NCBI GenBank assembly: GCA_039182125.1
Contig: JBCDCH010000009.1
Location: 16,690-80,689, forward strand
Length of the DNA stretch: 64,000 nt
DNA from: Planctomycetota bacterium
Lineage (GTDB): Bacteria > Planctomycetota > Phycisphaerae > Tepidisphaerales > Tepidisphaeraceae
Direction of reading: 5' to 3'
Position 1 is the first letter of the stretch. Each line of letters starts with the position of its first letter. Below the pieces are notes generated by a model, which made no database searches, was not told where the DNA came from, and saw only the letters and a program-made list of their open reading frames with translations. Position numbers and translations under genes: made by a program. This document shows positions 28,896-37,906 of the stretch, in pieces.

Positions 28896-30248
28896 ATGCC
28901 CGGCAACACCGCACGCAAAACCCTTGTGCTCAACGTGGTGGGTCTGACGCCGAAGTTGCTGAAGCACGCGCCGAACCTGCGTCGGCTCGCGGACGAGACG
29001 GGCGTTCGACCGCTCATGCCGCCGGTGCCGGCCGTGACATGCACGAGCCAGATGGCCATGCTGACCGGCACCGCCGCATCCGAGCACGGCATCGTCGGCA
29101 ACGGCTGGTACGACCGGTCTTATGCCGAGGTGAAGTTCTGGAAACAGAGCGACGGCCTGGTGCAACGGCCACGCGTGTGGGATCGGCTCGCGGGCGTCAC
29201 TTGTGCGAACCTGTTTTGGTGGTATGCCATGTACTGCGGGGCCGACGTCACGGTCACGCCTCGCCCGATGTATCCCGCCGACGGCCGAAAGCTACCCGAC
29301 ATCTGGACCAATCCGGTCGAGCTGCGTGACCTGTTACAGCGTCGGCTCGGGCAGTTTCCGCTGTTCAAGTTCTGGGGGCCGATGGCCAACATCGAATCGA
29401 CCCGCTGGATCGCCGACGCCGCGATCGAAGTCGAACGTCGCTTCGGGTGTGACTTGACGCTCGTGTATCTGCCGCACCTCGACTATGCCTTGCAGAAGGT
29501 TGGGCCCGATCACGCAAGCATCCCGGCGGAAGTCGAGCGCGTCGATGCGGAGGTCGGCAAGCTGCTCGGCGTGTTCGACGATGCGGCGGTCCGTGTCGTG
29601 AGCGAGTACGGCATCGAGCCGGTTGACACGCCGGTGCATCTGAACCGTGTCCTGCGCCGCAATGGTTGGCTGTCGATTCGCTATGAACTCGGGCGTGAAC
29701 TGTTGGATGCGGGGGCGAGCCGAGCGTTTGCGGTGTCGGATCACCAAGTAGCGCATGTGTACGCTGAGGAAGCGGTGATCCCCGACGTGGCCGAAGTGCT
29801 CGCCGCGACCGAGGGAATCGCCGACGTGATCTTCGGCTCGGCCCGCCGTGAGTTGGGACTCGATCACGAGCGGGCCGGCGACATCATCGTGCTGGCCGAG
29901 CGCGGTGCGTGGTTCACTTACTACTACTGGTTCGATGACGCGAAAGCCCCAGACTTTGCCCGGACCGTCGACATTCATCGCAAGCCCGGTTATGACCCGG
30001 CCGAGCTGTTTCTCGATCCCGATATCCGATTTCCGAAATTGCGAATCGCCCGGAAGCTCGCTGCGAGGAAGGCGGGCTTGCGGGCGATGTTGGACGTGAC
30101 CCCGATAGACGCATCATGCGTTCGCGGGAGTCATGGGCTGGTGCCGAGTTCACCGGACGAGGGACCTTTGCTCATCGGTGCCGGTAACGGTGACGTTGCA
30201 CCCATGACCGACGTGGCGGATGTCATCCGCGACGCGGTGCTCGGTTAA
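28896..30248 (+). CDS. Alkaline phosphatase-superfamily protein (nucleotide pyrophosphatase/phosphodiesterase-like)
   Basis: 450 residues from ATG 28896. The N-terminal fold LVLNVVGLTPKLLKHAPNL lacks a signal peptide. PPVPAVTCTSQMAMLTGTAASEHGIVGNGWYD is the metal/nucleophile region of the phosphodiesterase/NPP group (the Thr after Val-Ala is the likely nucleophile), later metal ligands appear in LPHLDYALQKVGPDH and ASCVRGSHGLVP. Usual NPP enzymes read D-G-x-R/D at the first metal site; here it is NVVGLTP, so a divergent or altered metal site is possible. It hydrolyses phosphodiester or pyrophosphate bonds in relatives; substrate unknown. Its tail overlaps the convergent zinc-ribbon gene by four bases. 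Confidence 0.82.
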   Translation: MPGNTARKTLVLNVVGLTPKLLKHAPNLRRLADETGVRPLMPPVPAVTCTSQMAMLTGTAASEHGIVGNGWYDRSYAEVKFWKQSDGLVQRPRVWDRLAGVTCANLFWWYAMYCGADVTVTPRPMYPADGRKLPDIWTNPVELRDLLQRRLGQFPLFKFWGPMANIESTRWIADAAIEVERRFGCDLTLVYLPHLDYALQKVGPDHASIPAEVERVDAEVGKLLGVFDDAAVRVVSEYGIEPVDTPVHLNRVLRRNGWLSIRYELGRELLDAGASRAFAVSDHQVAHVYAEEAVIPDVAEVLAATEGIADVIFGSARRELGLDHERAGDIIVLAERGAWFTYYYWFDDAKAPDFARTVDIHRKPGYDPAELFLDPDIRFPKLRIARKLAARKAGLRAMLDVTPIDASCVRGSHGLVPSSPDEGPLLIGAGNGDVAPMTDVADVIRDAVLG

Positions 30249-30469
30249 GTGCGATCGGCGTTGGCCAAGATACTGCCGGGGAGCGTGAAGGTTTCAAAGT
30301 GAACGCTGCCGCATTTGGTGCAACGCTTCACGGTCTTACCCTTCTCCGGTTCCCAGCCGCAGTCGGCACATTGCTCGTGAAACACCGATACACGGGCAGA
30401 TGTGATGCGATGCGGGTCAAAGGTCTGGAATACTTCTTCGGCGGCGAAACGGTCTGAACTGATGGACAT
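30245..30469 (-). CDS. Small zinc-ribbon protein
   Basis: 74 residues from ATG 30469, chosen for the strong ribosome site GGGAGG eight bases upstream. Two CxxC pairs, CADCGWEPEKGKTVKRCTKC, form a classic zinc ribbon at about residues 37-56, followed by GSVHFETFTL. Small ribbons of this type are often nucleic-acid or protein adaptors; nothing more specific can be said. It follows the NtrC-type regulator gene on the same strand after 195 bp in which nothing was recognised. Confidence 0.75.
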   Translation of the reverse strand: MSISSDRFAAEEVFQTFDPHRITSARVSVFHEQCADCGWEPEKGKTVKRCTKCGSVHFETFTLPGSILANADRT

Positions 30470-30664
30470 GGGGCCTCCCGTGTTGCCCCGCGGCGAATCC
30501 GTCGGGGACGGACATCGCATGGCACACCGCGTGCCAGCCGACCGATCGTCGCCAAATCGTGCTTTAGACGATGTAGACGAGCATCGAACTCCCGAAGCCG
30601 TCTCCAGCCATGTCATTGTGTCGTCCACGGCCGCCACCGCGTCAGAGTGACCGGCGTAGTCCAT

Positions 30665-32098
30665 TTAGCCGTTCCGCTCGGCAAAGTCGTACTGCCGAAG
30701 CTTGCGTTGGAGCGTGCGGACGGAGATGCCGAGCTGCTCGGCGGCGTGGGTTCGATTGCCGTCCGAAGCCGAGAGGGCGGACTCGATCGCCAGCCGTTCG
30801 AGATCGTCCATCGTCATGCCGCGTGGGATCGTGAAGTCCGTCGTCCGGTCGGCTTCGCCCCGGAACTGCTCGGGCAAGTCCGCCGGCTGGAGCGTGTCGC
30901 CCTCGGCGAGCACCATCATCGTCTCGAGCACGTTGCGTAGCTCCCGGACGTTGCCGGGCCAGGCCGCCCTCTGCATGGCGTGCATGACTTCCGGGCCGAC
31001 TTTCTTCGACTCGACGTTCTTCCGTGCGCTGATCTCGCTGAGGAAGTGTTCGATAAGCAGCGGAATGTCGTCGGGGCGATCACGTAGCGGTGGCAGCGTG
31101 ATCGGGATGACGTTCAGGCGGTAGAACAGATCCTCCCGGAAATCGCCATCGGCCACCATCTTGCGCAGGTCACGGCTCGTCGCGGCGATGACGCGGACGT
31201 TTACCTTGCGGTCCTTGCTCCCGCCGACTGGCGTGACGGTGAGCGTCTCGAGCACGCGCAACAGCTTGGCCTGCAGGCCGATCTCGAAGTCGCCGACCTC
31301 GTCGATGAATAGCGTGCCGCCGTCGGCCTGCTCGAATCGTCCCTCGCGCTCTTCCATCGCACCGGTGAACGCTCCCCGGACATGGCCGAAAAGCTCCGAC
31401 TCGACCAGCGTGCCCGGAACCGCGGCGATGTTGATCGCGACGAACGGCTTGGTCTTTCGCGGGCTGTTTTGGTGCAACGCTTGTGCGACGAGTTCCTTGC
31501 CCGTGCCGCTCTCGCCGAGGACCAGAACCGTGCTGTCGGTCGGTGCGGCGCGCTGGATGCGGTCGAAGACTTCGCGCATCTGTTTGGACTGCCCGACGAT
31601 CTGCTCCAGGCCGAAACGCTGGTCGAGCCGACGACGAAGCGTGTCGATCTCGCGGTCCTGGTCGATCGCCTTGATCGCCCGATTCAGCGAGATCATCAGC
31701 TCATCGGTGTTGAGCGGCTTGGTGATGTAGTCGAACGCGCCCTTGCGCATCGCTTCGACCGCGGTGTCGATCCTGCTCTGACCGGTGAAGAGAATGAACT
31801 GCGTGGCGGTTCGCTTCTTTCGCCAAAGCTCCATCAGGCGGATGCCGGTGTTCTTCTCGTCGCCGAGATAGAGATCGGTCATCACGATGTCGATGTTTTC
31901 GTCGAGGTAGCCCAGTGCTTTGTCGGTGTTTTCGCAGCCGCTGACGTCGTGGCCCTCGGCTTGGAGGATCTTCACCAGGGCTTTCCGCTCGGTCGGGCGA
32001 TCTTCGACCACGAGGATGCGGACGTGACGCGGTTGGTCGTCGGTGGGCTGATCGCCAGACGATGTGTCGGGGTTTGCGCGGTTGGAGGAGCTGCTCAT
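30665..32098 (-). CDS. Sigma54-dependent NtrC-family response regulator
   Basis: 477 residues from ATG 32098. Receiver domain (about 27-140) with phospho-acceptor Asp75 in VMTDLYLG and Lys127 in YITKPL. AAA+ domain with Walker A GESGTGKE (about 195-202) and the sigma54 loop GAFTGA. The C-terminal Fis-type helix-turn-helix is NRTHAAEQLGISVRTLQRKL. It drives sigma54 promoters when phosphorylated. The divergent neighbour, a haem-motif histidine kinase 115 bp away, is the probable partner. A possible sigma54 (-24/-12) site was not found in the intergenic region, so targets are elsewhere. Confidence 0.95.
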   Translation of the reverse strand: MSSSSNRANPDTSSGDQPTDDQPRHVRILVVEDRPTERKALVKILQAEGHDVSGCENTDKALGYLDENIDIVMTDLYLGDEKNTGIRLMELWRKKRTATQFILFTGQSRIDTAVEAMRKGAFDYITKPLNTDELMISLNRAIKAIDQDREIDTLRRRLDQRFGLEQIVGQSKQMREVFDRIQRAAPTDSTVLVLGESGTGKELVAQALHQNSPRKTKPFVAINIAAVPGTLVESELFGHVRGAFTGAMEEREGRFEQADGGTLFIDEVGDFEIGLQAKLLRVLETLTVTPVGGSKDRKVNVRVIAATSRDLRKMVADGDFREDLFYRLNVIPITLPPLRDRPDDIPLLIEHFLSEISARKNVESKKVGPEVMHAMQRAAWPGNVRELRNVLETMMVLAEGDTLQPADLPEQFRGEADRTTDFTIPRGMTMDDLERLAIESALSASDGNRTHAAEQLGISVRTLQRKLRQYDFAERNG

Positions 32099-32213
32099 GG
32101 ACTGGTTTCGGTGTATCCGAGCGTCGTCGGTGTCGCCAATGTACAAAATGTCGGCCCCGACATTCCGTCAGGTTCGATGCGGGTATTCCGGGGGATCACG
32201 GTACACTCAATCA

Positions 32214-33863
32214 ATGGCCGTCAAACTGCCGCGGCTGCGTTTCAAGCGGCGTGAGACCGAAAACGACCTCAACGGGACCTCGGACGGCGGGCGTTCACGG
32301 ATCATGTCCCTGCTCGGGTCGGTCGTTCAGTTCCCCCGGCTCTCACTGGCGACGAAATGCCAGCTCCTATTCGGCCTCGCCGTCGCGGCGATCATCACGG
32401 CGGCGCTGTTCGTGCCGTGGGCGCGGATGGAACAACTCAGCCGCGACATCGACCAAAAGGCCGCCGCGACCGCCGCTGAACTGGCCTTGGGCATCCACAT
32501 CAAATCGCCCCAGACCCCGACCTACCGCGAGGGGGACGCGCCCATTTGGGTCGAGTTCGTCGCACCGGTCACGCCCGAGCTTGACGCATTTGAAGAGGAA
32601 GCGCTCACGCAGTTCACGAACGACCCGACCGCCCTGCCGGTCTACAGCCCCTACTACACCGACGATGGCGAACGGCGGTTTCGTTACGGTGCGAAGGTGC
32701 TGCTCAATCAAGACTGTCGCGGATGCCACGGGCTCGCACCAGGGACCGACCTCGGCGGATCGTTTGCGGTGGTGACGGTCGACCTGCCGAGCCAGATCAG
32801 CCGGCGTCAGCAGATGCTCAACCGGGCGCTGCTGGTCACGGGGCTGGTGCTTGCGGGGTCTTTGGCGGTGCTGGTGCTTTGGTTCATCCTCAGCCGGCTC
32901 ATCCTGCGACCGGTGCGCGTCTTGCAAACCGCCGCCGAACAGGTCAGCCGCGGCGACCTCAACGTCCGCTCCGACATCGGCTCGGGCGACGAGTTCCAAA
33001 CGCTCAGCGAAACCTTCAACGCCATGCTGCTCAACATCGCCGAGCAGCAGACCGAGCTTCAACGGATGAACCAGACGCTCGACGGCAAACTCGGCCAACT
33101 CGCCGAGTCGAACGTCGCCCTCTACGAGTCGAACCGGCTCAAGAGTGAGTTCCTCGCGAACGTCAGCCACGAGCTTCGCACGCCGCTCAACAGCATCCTC
33201 GGGTTCACCGATCTGCTGCGCGACACGTTCGGCGATGACGAAAAAGCAGCACGCTACCTCCGGAACATCGCCACCAGCGGGCGCGGCCTGCTCGATCTGA
33301 TCAACGACCTGCTCGACCTGGCGAAGATCGAAGCTGGCCGGATGGAAGTTCGACGCGACAAAGTCAGTGTCACCACGCTGTTGGAGAACATCGAACAGGC
33401 GTTGCGTCCGCTCTGGCTCGGCAAGAAAATCGACCTCGTCCGCACGGTCGATGCCGACGTGCCTGTGATCGAGACGGATCCGGGGAAGCTGCAGCAGGTG
33501 CTCTACAACCTGCTGAGTAACGCGATCAAGTTTTCGCCTAACGGCGGACGGATCGACCTGCAAGCCGAGCGGACCGGTTCGGGCGAGGTCCGCATCAGTG
33601 TCGCCGACCAGGGGCCTGGCATTCCGGCCGACAGGCACGACGAGATTTTCGAGAAGTTCCGTCAGCTCGATCAGGGCGTTACCCGCACGCACGGCGGAAC
33701 CGGCCTCGGGCTCGCGATCAGCCGGGAGTTGACCGATCTGCTCGGCGGGCGAATCGCGATTGAGAGTACGCCCGGCAAGGGCGCGACGTTCCTGGTGACC
33801 TTGCCGTTGGTCGTACCCGACGAGCGGAAAGCATCGGGCCACGTCCGGTCGGTTACTCCGTAG
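32214..33863 (+). CDS. Sensor histidine kinase with CxxCH haem motif in the periplasmic sensor
   Basis: 549 residues from ATG 32214; TACACT ends six bases before it. Span 1 (about 49-70) and span 2 (about 204-228) enclose a periplasmic sensor of 130 residues that resembles the DUF3365/Tll0287-like fold and contains CRGCH (168-172), a c-type haem attachment motif. HAMP follows (about 228-280), then a coiled coil, the phosphorylation box SHELRTPLN (His319) and the ATPase domain (LLSNAIKFSPNGG, DQGPGIP, GGTGLGLAI). It probably senses redox state, NO, CO or O2 through haem and phosphorylates the divergent NtrC-type regulator. Its end overlaps the convergent xylanase gene by 11 bases. Confidence 0.93.
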   Translation: MAVKLPRLRFKRRETENDLNGTSDGGRSRIMSLLGSVVQFPRLSLATKCQLLFGLAVAAIITAALFVPWARMEQLSRDIDQKAAATAAELALGIHIKSPQTPTYREGDAPIWVEFVAPVTPELDAFEEEALTQFTNDPTALPVYSPYYTDDGERRFRYGAKVLLNQDCRGCHGLAPGTDLGGSFAVVTVDLPSQISRRQQMLNRALLVTGLVLAGSLAVLVLWFILSRLILRPVRVLQTAAEQVSRGDLNVRSDIGSGDEFQTLSETFNAMLLNIAEQQTELQRMNQTLDGKLGQLAESNVALYESNRLKSEFLANVSHELRTPLNSILGFTDLLRDTFGDDEKAARYLRNIATSGRGLLDLINDLLDLAKIEAGRMEVRRDKVSVTTLLENIEQALRPLWLGKKIDLVRTVDADVPVIETDPGKLQQVLYNLLSNAIKFSPNGGRIDLQAERTGSGEVRISVADQGPGIPADRHDEIFEKFRQLDQGVTRTHGGTGLGLAISRELTDLLGGRIAIESTPGKGATFLVTLPLVVPDERKASGHVRSVTP

Positions 33864-35592
33864 CAAGTAGATCGATCACAACGTTCACGTCATCGACCAT
33901 GTCCACTTCCTTCTCGATCGACTTGCCGTCGACGGTGACCGTTACGAGATAGGTTCCTTTGAACCCGCGGATTTCCGCGACGCCGTCGGCGTTGGTCGAG
34001 GTCGTTTCGTCGGTCCACCACTGGTTGTAGACGAGGTCGCGCCAGACGTGGTAGTTCGGTTTGGGCGTCCAATCCTCACGCAGCATCGCCCCCGCCGGCT
34101 TCCAGTGATCACCGGCCCACCAGCCCCAGAGGATGAACGCGTCGACCGACGGATGACTGAAGCAGACGGTCAGGAAATCGCGGGTGTAATCCGCTTGGGC
34201 CTTCTCGTTGTACGTCTCAATGTCGAACTCGGTGATGTGAATCGGCAGGTCGAACTCGGCGAACTCGTCAAGGATTTCCCGAACGCGGGCCGGGTCGGTC
34301 AAGCCTTCGCCGAAGTGGCCCTGAATGCCGATGCCTTCGACGGGCCAGCCTTTCTCGAGCGCGGTCGTGATCCACTGCGTGTAGAAGTCGATGTTCGCTT
34401 GCTGGATTCCGCCGTTGTTCACGATCCCGTAATCGTTGACGAACATGCGTGCCTCGGGATCGAGTTCCTCGGCGATGCGGTACCAATCGCCGACGATGTC
34501 CGGGCCGCACCGTTCCTCGATTACCTGATTGACACGCGGCTCGTTGATGACGTCGTAGTCGGTCACGCCGTGCGGTGCGGCGAAGCCGACGACCTCACGG
34601 ACTTGCGCTTCGCTGAGCGCTCGCAACTCGTTCGGGTCGGTGATCGCGAAGACATCTCTCGGCAAGTATGTCGACGAAGACCAGATGATGTTGTGAGCGC
34701 GGTACGGAATGCCACGTTCGCCGAGCCATTCGATCTGGGCCTTGTAGTTTCTTTGACTCTCGGGTAACTCCCAGCCCCAGTCGGCCCAGTACACCGGCGT
34801 GGTCGCGTAGTTAAAGTTCTCCTCGAACGAAGCCCGCATCCTCTCACGGTCCGGCGTGTCCAGCAGGAACTGCCCACCGAGGAAGCTACCGAAATGGAAC
34901 GCGTGCTTGGTCATCGCGACGGTGACCTGTGCATCTTCGACCGGCACACCGTCTTGCGTGACGGTGACCCGCATGTCCGCCTTGCGATGCGCCTCGATCG
35001 ACGCGGCGGCGACCGCGCGCCATGCCGCATCCGCTTCACGACCGGGGTAGTCGACTTCGTTGACCGGTAACTGCGATACGTCAAACCCGGCCGGGTACTT
35101 CCACACTTCGACGTCCGCGAGTTCGATCACCTGGGCCTGTGCCGCGAGGTGAAACGTCAACTCCGCCGTCCCCGGCTCGTACGGCCGCAACGCAACGCCG
35201 ACGACGTGAAATGTCCGCCAAGCCGACGTCAGCCGCGCGGACGTGTCGCCCGCCGACTCCCAGTTCGGCTCACGGTCCTGGAACCGTGCGCTGCTGAGCA
35301 GTCCCTCTTGCTGTTCGTTCTGCGCCGATACCGCGCGGGCACGGAACGTGAAGTACACGTACTCGTCCTTCGCCACGGTGCCGTCGATCGGCGGGCTGGT
35401 CACTTGCGTGTCCCAGGCATTCTGGCCCACGGTCGGCACGGTGATACGCAGGACATCGCCCTCTACCTCGGCGCTTGCGTCCGCCCCGAGAACCGGGATC
35501 AACTCGTCCGCCGAAAGATCGGCCAGGCGGGTTCCGCCATCAACGGGTGGCGCGAACATCAGCGCGAACGCCAGAAAGGGAATGTGGAGCAT
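33853..35592 (-). CDS. Secreted glycoside hydrolase family 10 endo-1,4-beta-xylanase
   Basis: 579 residues. A signal peptide (IPFLAFALMFAPPVDG) is followed by a carbohydrate-binding-like jelly-roll (about 25-165), a small linker domain, and the GH10 barrel (about 225-520). The acid/base is Glu351 in DVINEP and the nucleophile Glu455 in HITEFD. A short Ig-like strand domain closes the protein (FKGTYLVTVTVDGKSI). It cuts the xylan backbone outside the cytoplasm. TACCTT ends seven bases before the ATG. No other carbohydrate-degrading gene is adjacent; the nearest sugar ABC importer is 10 kb away. Confidence 0.92.
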   Translation of the reverse strand: MLHIPFLAFALMFAPPVDGGTRLADLSADELIPVLGADASAEVEGDVLRITVPTVGQNAWDTQVTSPPIDGTVAKDEYVYFTFRARAVSAQNEQQEGLLSSARFQDREPNWESAGDTSARLTSAWRTFHVVGVALRPYEPGTAELTFHLAAQAQVIELADVEVWKYPAGFDVSQLPVNEVDYPGREADAAWRAVAAASIEAHRKADMRVTVTQDGVPVEDAQVTVAMTKHAFHFGSFLGGQFLLDTPDRERMRASFEENFNYATTPVYWADWGWELPESQRNYKAQIEWLGERGIPYRAHNIIWSSSTYLPRDVFAITDPNELRALSEAQVREVVGFAAPHGVTDYDVINEPRVNQVIEERCGPDIVGDWYRIAEELDPEARMFVNDYGIVNNGGIQQANIDFYTQWITTALEKGWPVEGIGIQGHFGEGLTDPARVREILDEFAEFDLPIHITEFDIETYNEKAQADYTRDFLTVCFSHPSVDAFILWGWWAGDHWKPAGAMLREDWTPKPNYHVWRDLVYNQWWTDETTSTNADGVAEIRGFKGTYLVTVTVDGKSIEKEVDMVDDVNVVIDLLATE

Positions 35593-35623
35593 GCTCGGTA
35601 AGGTAACGCGCGGAGGGGCGGCG

Positions 35624-36520
35624 CTACAAGATCTGCGAGGCTTCCTCGATCAGATCGGGCAACTCCGCACGCAGCGCGTCGGTCGACTCGGCACTGAGGT
35701 ACACGGCCTTGGCGTCCTGCGGCTTGAGGTGCTGGCGTCGGCCGGTCAGGTCGAAACCGCCGCCGACTTCGCATGCGAGCGTGTCGGCCGCAAAGACCAC
35801 GGCACTGAGCCCGCGATGGTCTTCGTTGAGCTCGGGCTTGTGGTGGAAGCGGCACACGTCGCGACACGCGGCGGGGAACTTCCACTTGGCACACAATGCC
35901 GCGCCGAGGTTCGCATGGTCGGTACCGGTCATGCGGCGTTCGACTTCGAGGAAAGACTCGCCGGTCGCGTCGACCTCTTCGATGACTTTCCGGAACTTCT
36001 CCGGCCATGTCTGGGCCGCGACGAGCAGGCCGATGTCGTGGACCATGCCGCAGAGGAATGCTTCGTCCGGCTTGCACATCCCGGTCGCCTCGGCGAGCTT
36101 CCGCGAACCGACAGCGACGGCGATGCAGTGACGCCACAGGTCCGAAGCGCTTTTGCCCGCGCCGAGGTCCTTGCCACGGAACATCTGGCCGAGCGATGCC
36201 GCGACGGCAATGTTCTTCACCGCCTGCAGACCGAGTAGCACGATGGCCCGGTCGATCGAGGCGATCTCGCCGGGCAGTCCGTAGAAGCTGGAGTTCACGA
36301 CCTTGAGCAAACGCGACACGAGTGCCGGGTCGTTCTGCACGAGCTTTTCGAGTTGCTGCGCACTGCTACGCGGATTCTCGACGAGGCTGATGATCTTGCT
36401 GGTGACCTGGGGCAGGGTCGCGACGGCGGTGAGATCGGCAATCGCGGCCCGGATGATGTCCGCCTCGCCGCTCGGCGCGGCTACGTCGACGTGCGTGGGT
36501 TGTGCGGTGATGGTGGCCAT
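35624..36520 (-). CDS. HDOD domain protein
   Basis: 298 residues. The HDOD domain runs from about residue 28 to 230: LPQVTSKIISLVENPRSSAQQL, NDPALVSRLLKVVNSSFYGLPGEI, IVLLGLQAVKNIAVAASLGQMF and LCGMVHDIGLLVAAQTWP. The metal-binding HD pair is only partly conserved, as is typical of HDOD proteins, which act in signalling rather than as phosphodiesterases. The C-terminal 60 residues are unassigned. Ribosome site AAAGGA 11 bases upstream. It may feed into the Maf/Neu motility operon next door, but that is only by position. Confidence 0.9.
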   Translation of the reverse strand: MATITAQPTHVDVAAPSGEADIIRAAIADLTAVATLPQVTSKIISLVENPRSSAQQLEKLVQNDPALVSRLLKVVNSSFYGLPGEIASIDRAIVLLGLQAVKNIAVAASLGQMFRGKDLGAGKSASDLWRHCIAVAVGSRKLAEATGMCKPDEAFLCGMVHDIGLLVAAQTWPEKFRKVIEEVDATGESFLEVERRMTGTDHANLGAALCAKWKFPAACRDVCRFHHKPELNEDHRGLSAVVFAADTLACEVGGGFDLTGRRQHLKPQDAKAVYLSAESTDALRAELPDLIEEASQIL

Positions 36521-36840
36521 GACGGCAAGTTCCTTTCCGCTGCCCTACCCGTTCGAGCAACCCCTGGGCTCGGCCGCCCGGGTGTTTTGACCTCTTCCGG
36601 TCGGGTCGCCTACTGGACCATTAGCGATGTCCCAACAGGTGGTGACACCCCAAAACGTGCGACGATGGCATTTTCTTCCCTCGGAAGACACCGTCAACGG
36701 ACGAAGGCCACTGTCGCAGGCCCGGCATTGCTCCGGAATCCACACGACGCCAGCGACCCGCTGACCGTTACATCGGTTTGTACGAAACTGACTTGAGTTT
36801 GGATCACCTGATCCTGCGGTTGATAACGATTGTCGCGGGA
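36521..36840. other. Intergenic stretch without a recognised gene
   Basis: 320 bp between neuC (which ends at 36841) and the start of the HDOD gene. It contains a GC-rich imperfect palindrome near 36560-36585 (GGCCGCCCGGG) and no convincing open frame, tRNA or riboswitch. The HDOD promoter should lie here. Confidence 0.5.
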
Positions 36841-37905
36841 TCAATAGGTGATGAGCTTCCGCCGCCACGCGGGATCCGCCGGAAGCTGGGTGAGCCGTTC
36901 GGCGATGCGTTGCCCGGTGCCGTCGCCGCCGTACGGGTTCGTGCCGGTCCACGGTCGGGTGTTGGCCAGAGTCTGGGGAACTTCCGCCACCGTGACACGT
37001 TTCACGTTGCCGCCGCACTCCCGGCCGGCCTGGCGCGGGCCCACGTCGATGACCGGCGTTCCGAAGCTGGCCGCTTCGATGATCCCGCTCGAGGAGTTGC
37101 CCAGCAGCCAGCGCGTATCGCGCAGCAGGCCAAGATATCGCTCGCGCGGGAGATCGCGGAACTTGACGAGTCCCGGCTGCCGCTCCGCGTCCAGCACCTC
37201 CGCGATGCCCCCGGCCCCCGGATCGTTGTTCGGATACACCGCGACGACCGTCGGTATCGTAGCGAGGGCATCATCAATCAGTTGCCGCATCACGCCCGCC
37301 TCGTTGACATCGTCGGCACTACCGGGGTGGTACACGAGCAAGCCGAACGGGCCATCGACGCCCGGGTCGATCGCGGCTGCGACAATGCCGTCGATCCCCG
37401 GCGCTCCCACGACGTGAATCCGATCGGCGTCTTCGCCGAGCTTCGCAATGCGTTCGCCACTTATGGGCGTTGCCGCGAAGTGAACATGCGCGAGCTTGGT
37501 GATCGCGTGGCGTAGTGCATCGTCGAGTTGGCCCAGCGCGCGGTCGCCGCCGTGGACATGGGCGACGATCCGCCCGCCGATCGCGGCCGCGCTCGCCCCG
37601 GCGAACGCTTCCACCCGGTCGCCCACCACCAACACGATCTCCGTCGCCATCCGCCCGAACGCATCGGCCATGTCGGCCAGCGCGGTACCCGTGTTGCGAG
37701 CGGTCACACCATCGGTCGGCCATGGCGTGACGTGGTCCACTTGTGAGATCAGGTCCAACGAATGCCCGCGTGAATGATCGAGGTGCATCCCTGTTGCGAG
37801 CACCTGCAGGGTCAGGTCCGGGTGTTCCTCGATCGCGGCGAGCGTGGTACGCATCAGCCCGTACTCGGCCCGTGTGCCGGTGACGAAGCAGACGTTACGG
37901 GCCAC
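36841..37905 (-). CDS. neuC: UDP-N-acetylglucosamine 2-epimerase, hydrolysing (NeuC/LegG-like)
   Basis: 354 residues from GTG 37905, one base after the neuB stop. The GT-B fold starts with NVCFVTGTRAEYGLMR and has ATGMHLDHSRGHSL, AHVHGGDRALGQLDD (catalytic His/Asp region), VYHPGSADDVNEAG and LLGNSSSGIIEAASFG. Hydrolysing epimerases make ManNAc or a 2,4-diacetamido sugar for nonulosonic acids; GTRAEYG is the typical start of the NeuC/LegG group. Last gene of the five-gene operon. Confidence 0.92.
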   Translation of the reverse strand: MARNVCFVTGTRAEYGLMRTTLAAIEEHPDLTLQVLATGMHLDHSRGHSLDLISQVDHVTPWPTDGVTARNTGTALADMADAFGRMATEIVLVVGDRVEAFAGASAAAIGGRIVAHVHGGDRALGQLDDALRHAITKLAHVHFAATPISGERIAKLGEDADRIHVVGAPGIDGIVAAAIDPGVDGPFGLLVYHPGSADDVNEAGVMRQLIDDALATIPTVVAVYPNNDPGAGGIAEVLDAERQPGLVKFRDLPRERYLGLLRDTRWLLGNSSSGIIEAASFGTPVIDVGPRQAGRECGGNVKRVTVAEVPQTLANTRPWTGTNPYGGDGTGQRIAERLTQLPADPAWRRKLITY

Positions 37906-37906
37906 G

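Noticed and set aside
36521..36840. Possible c-di-GMP riboswitch upstream of the HDOD gene
   Set aside because: The GC-rich palindrome does not match GEMM core sequence, and no aptamer could be folded by eye.
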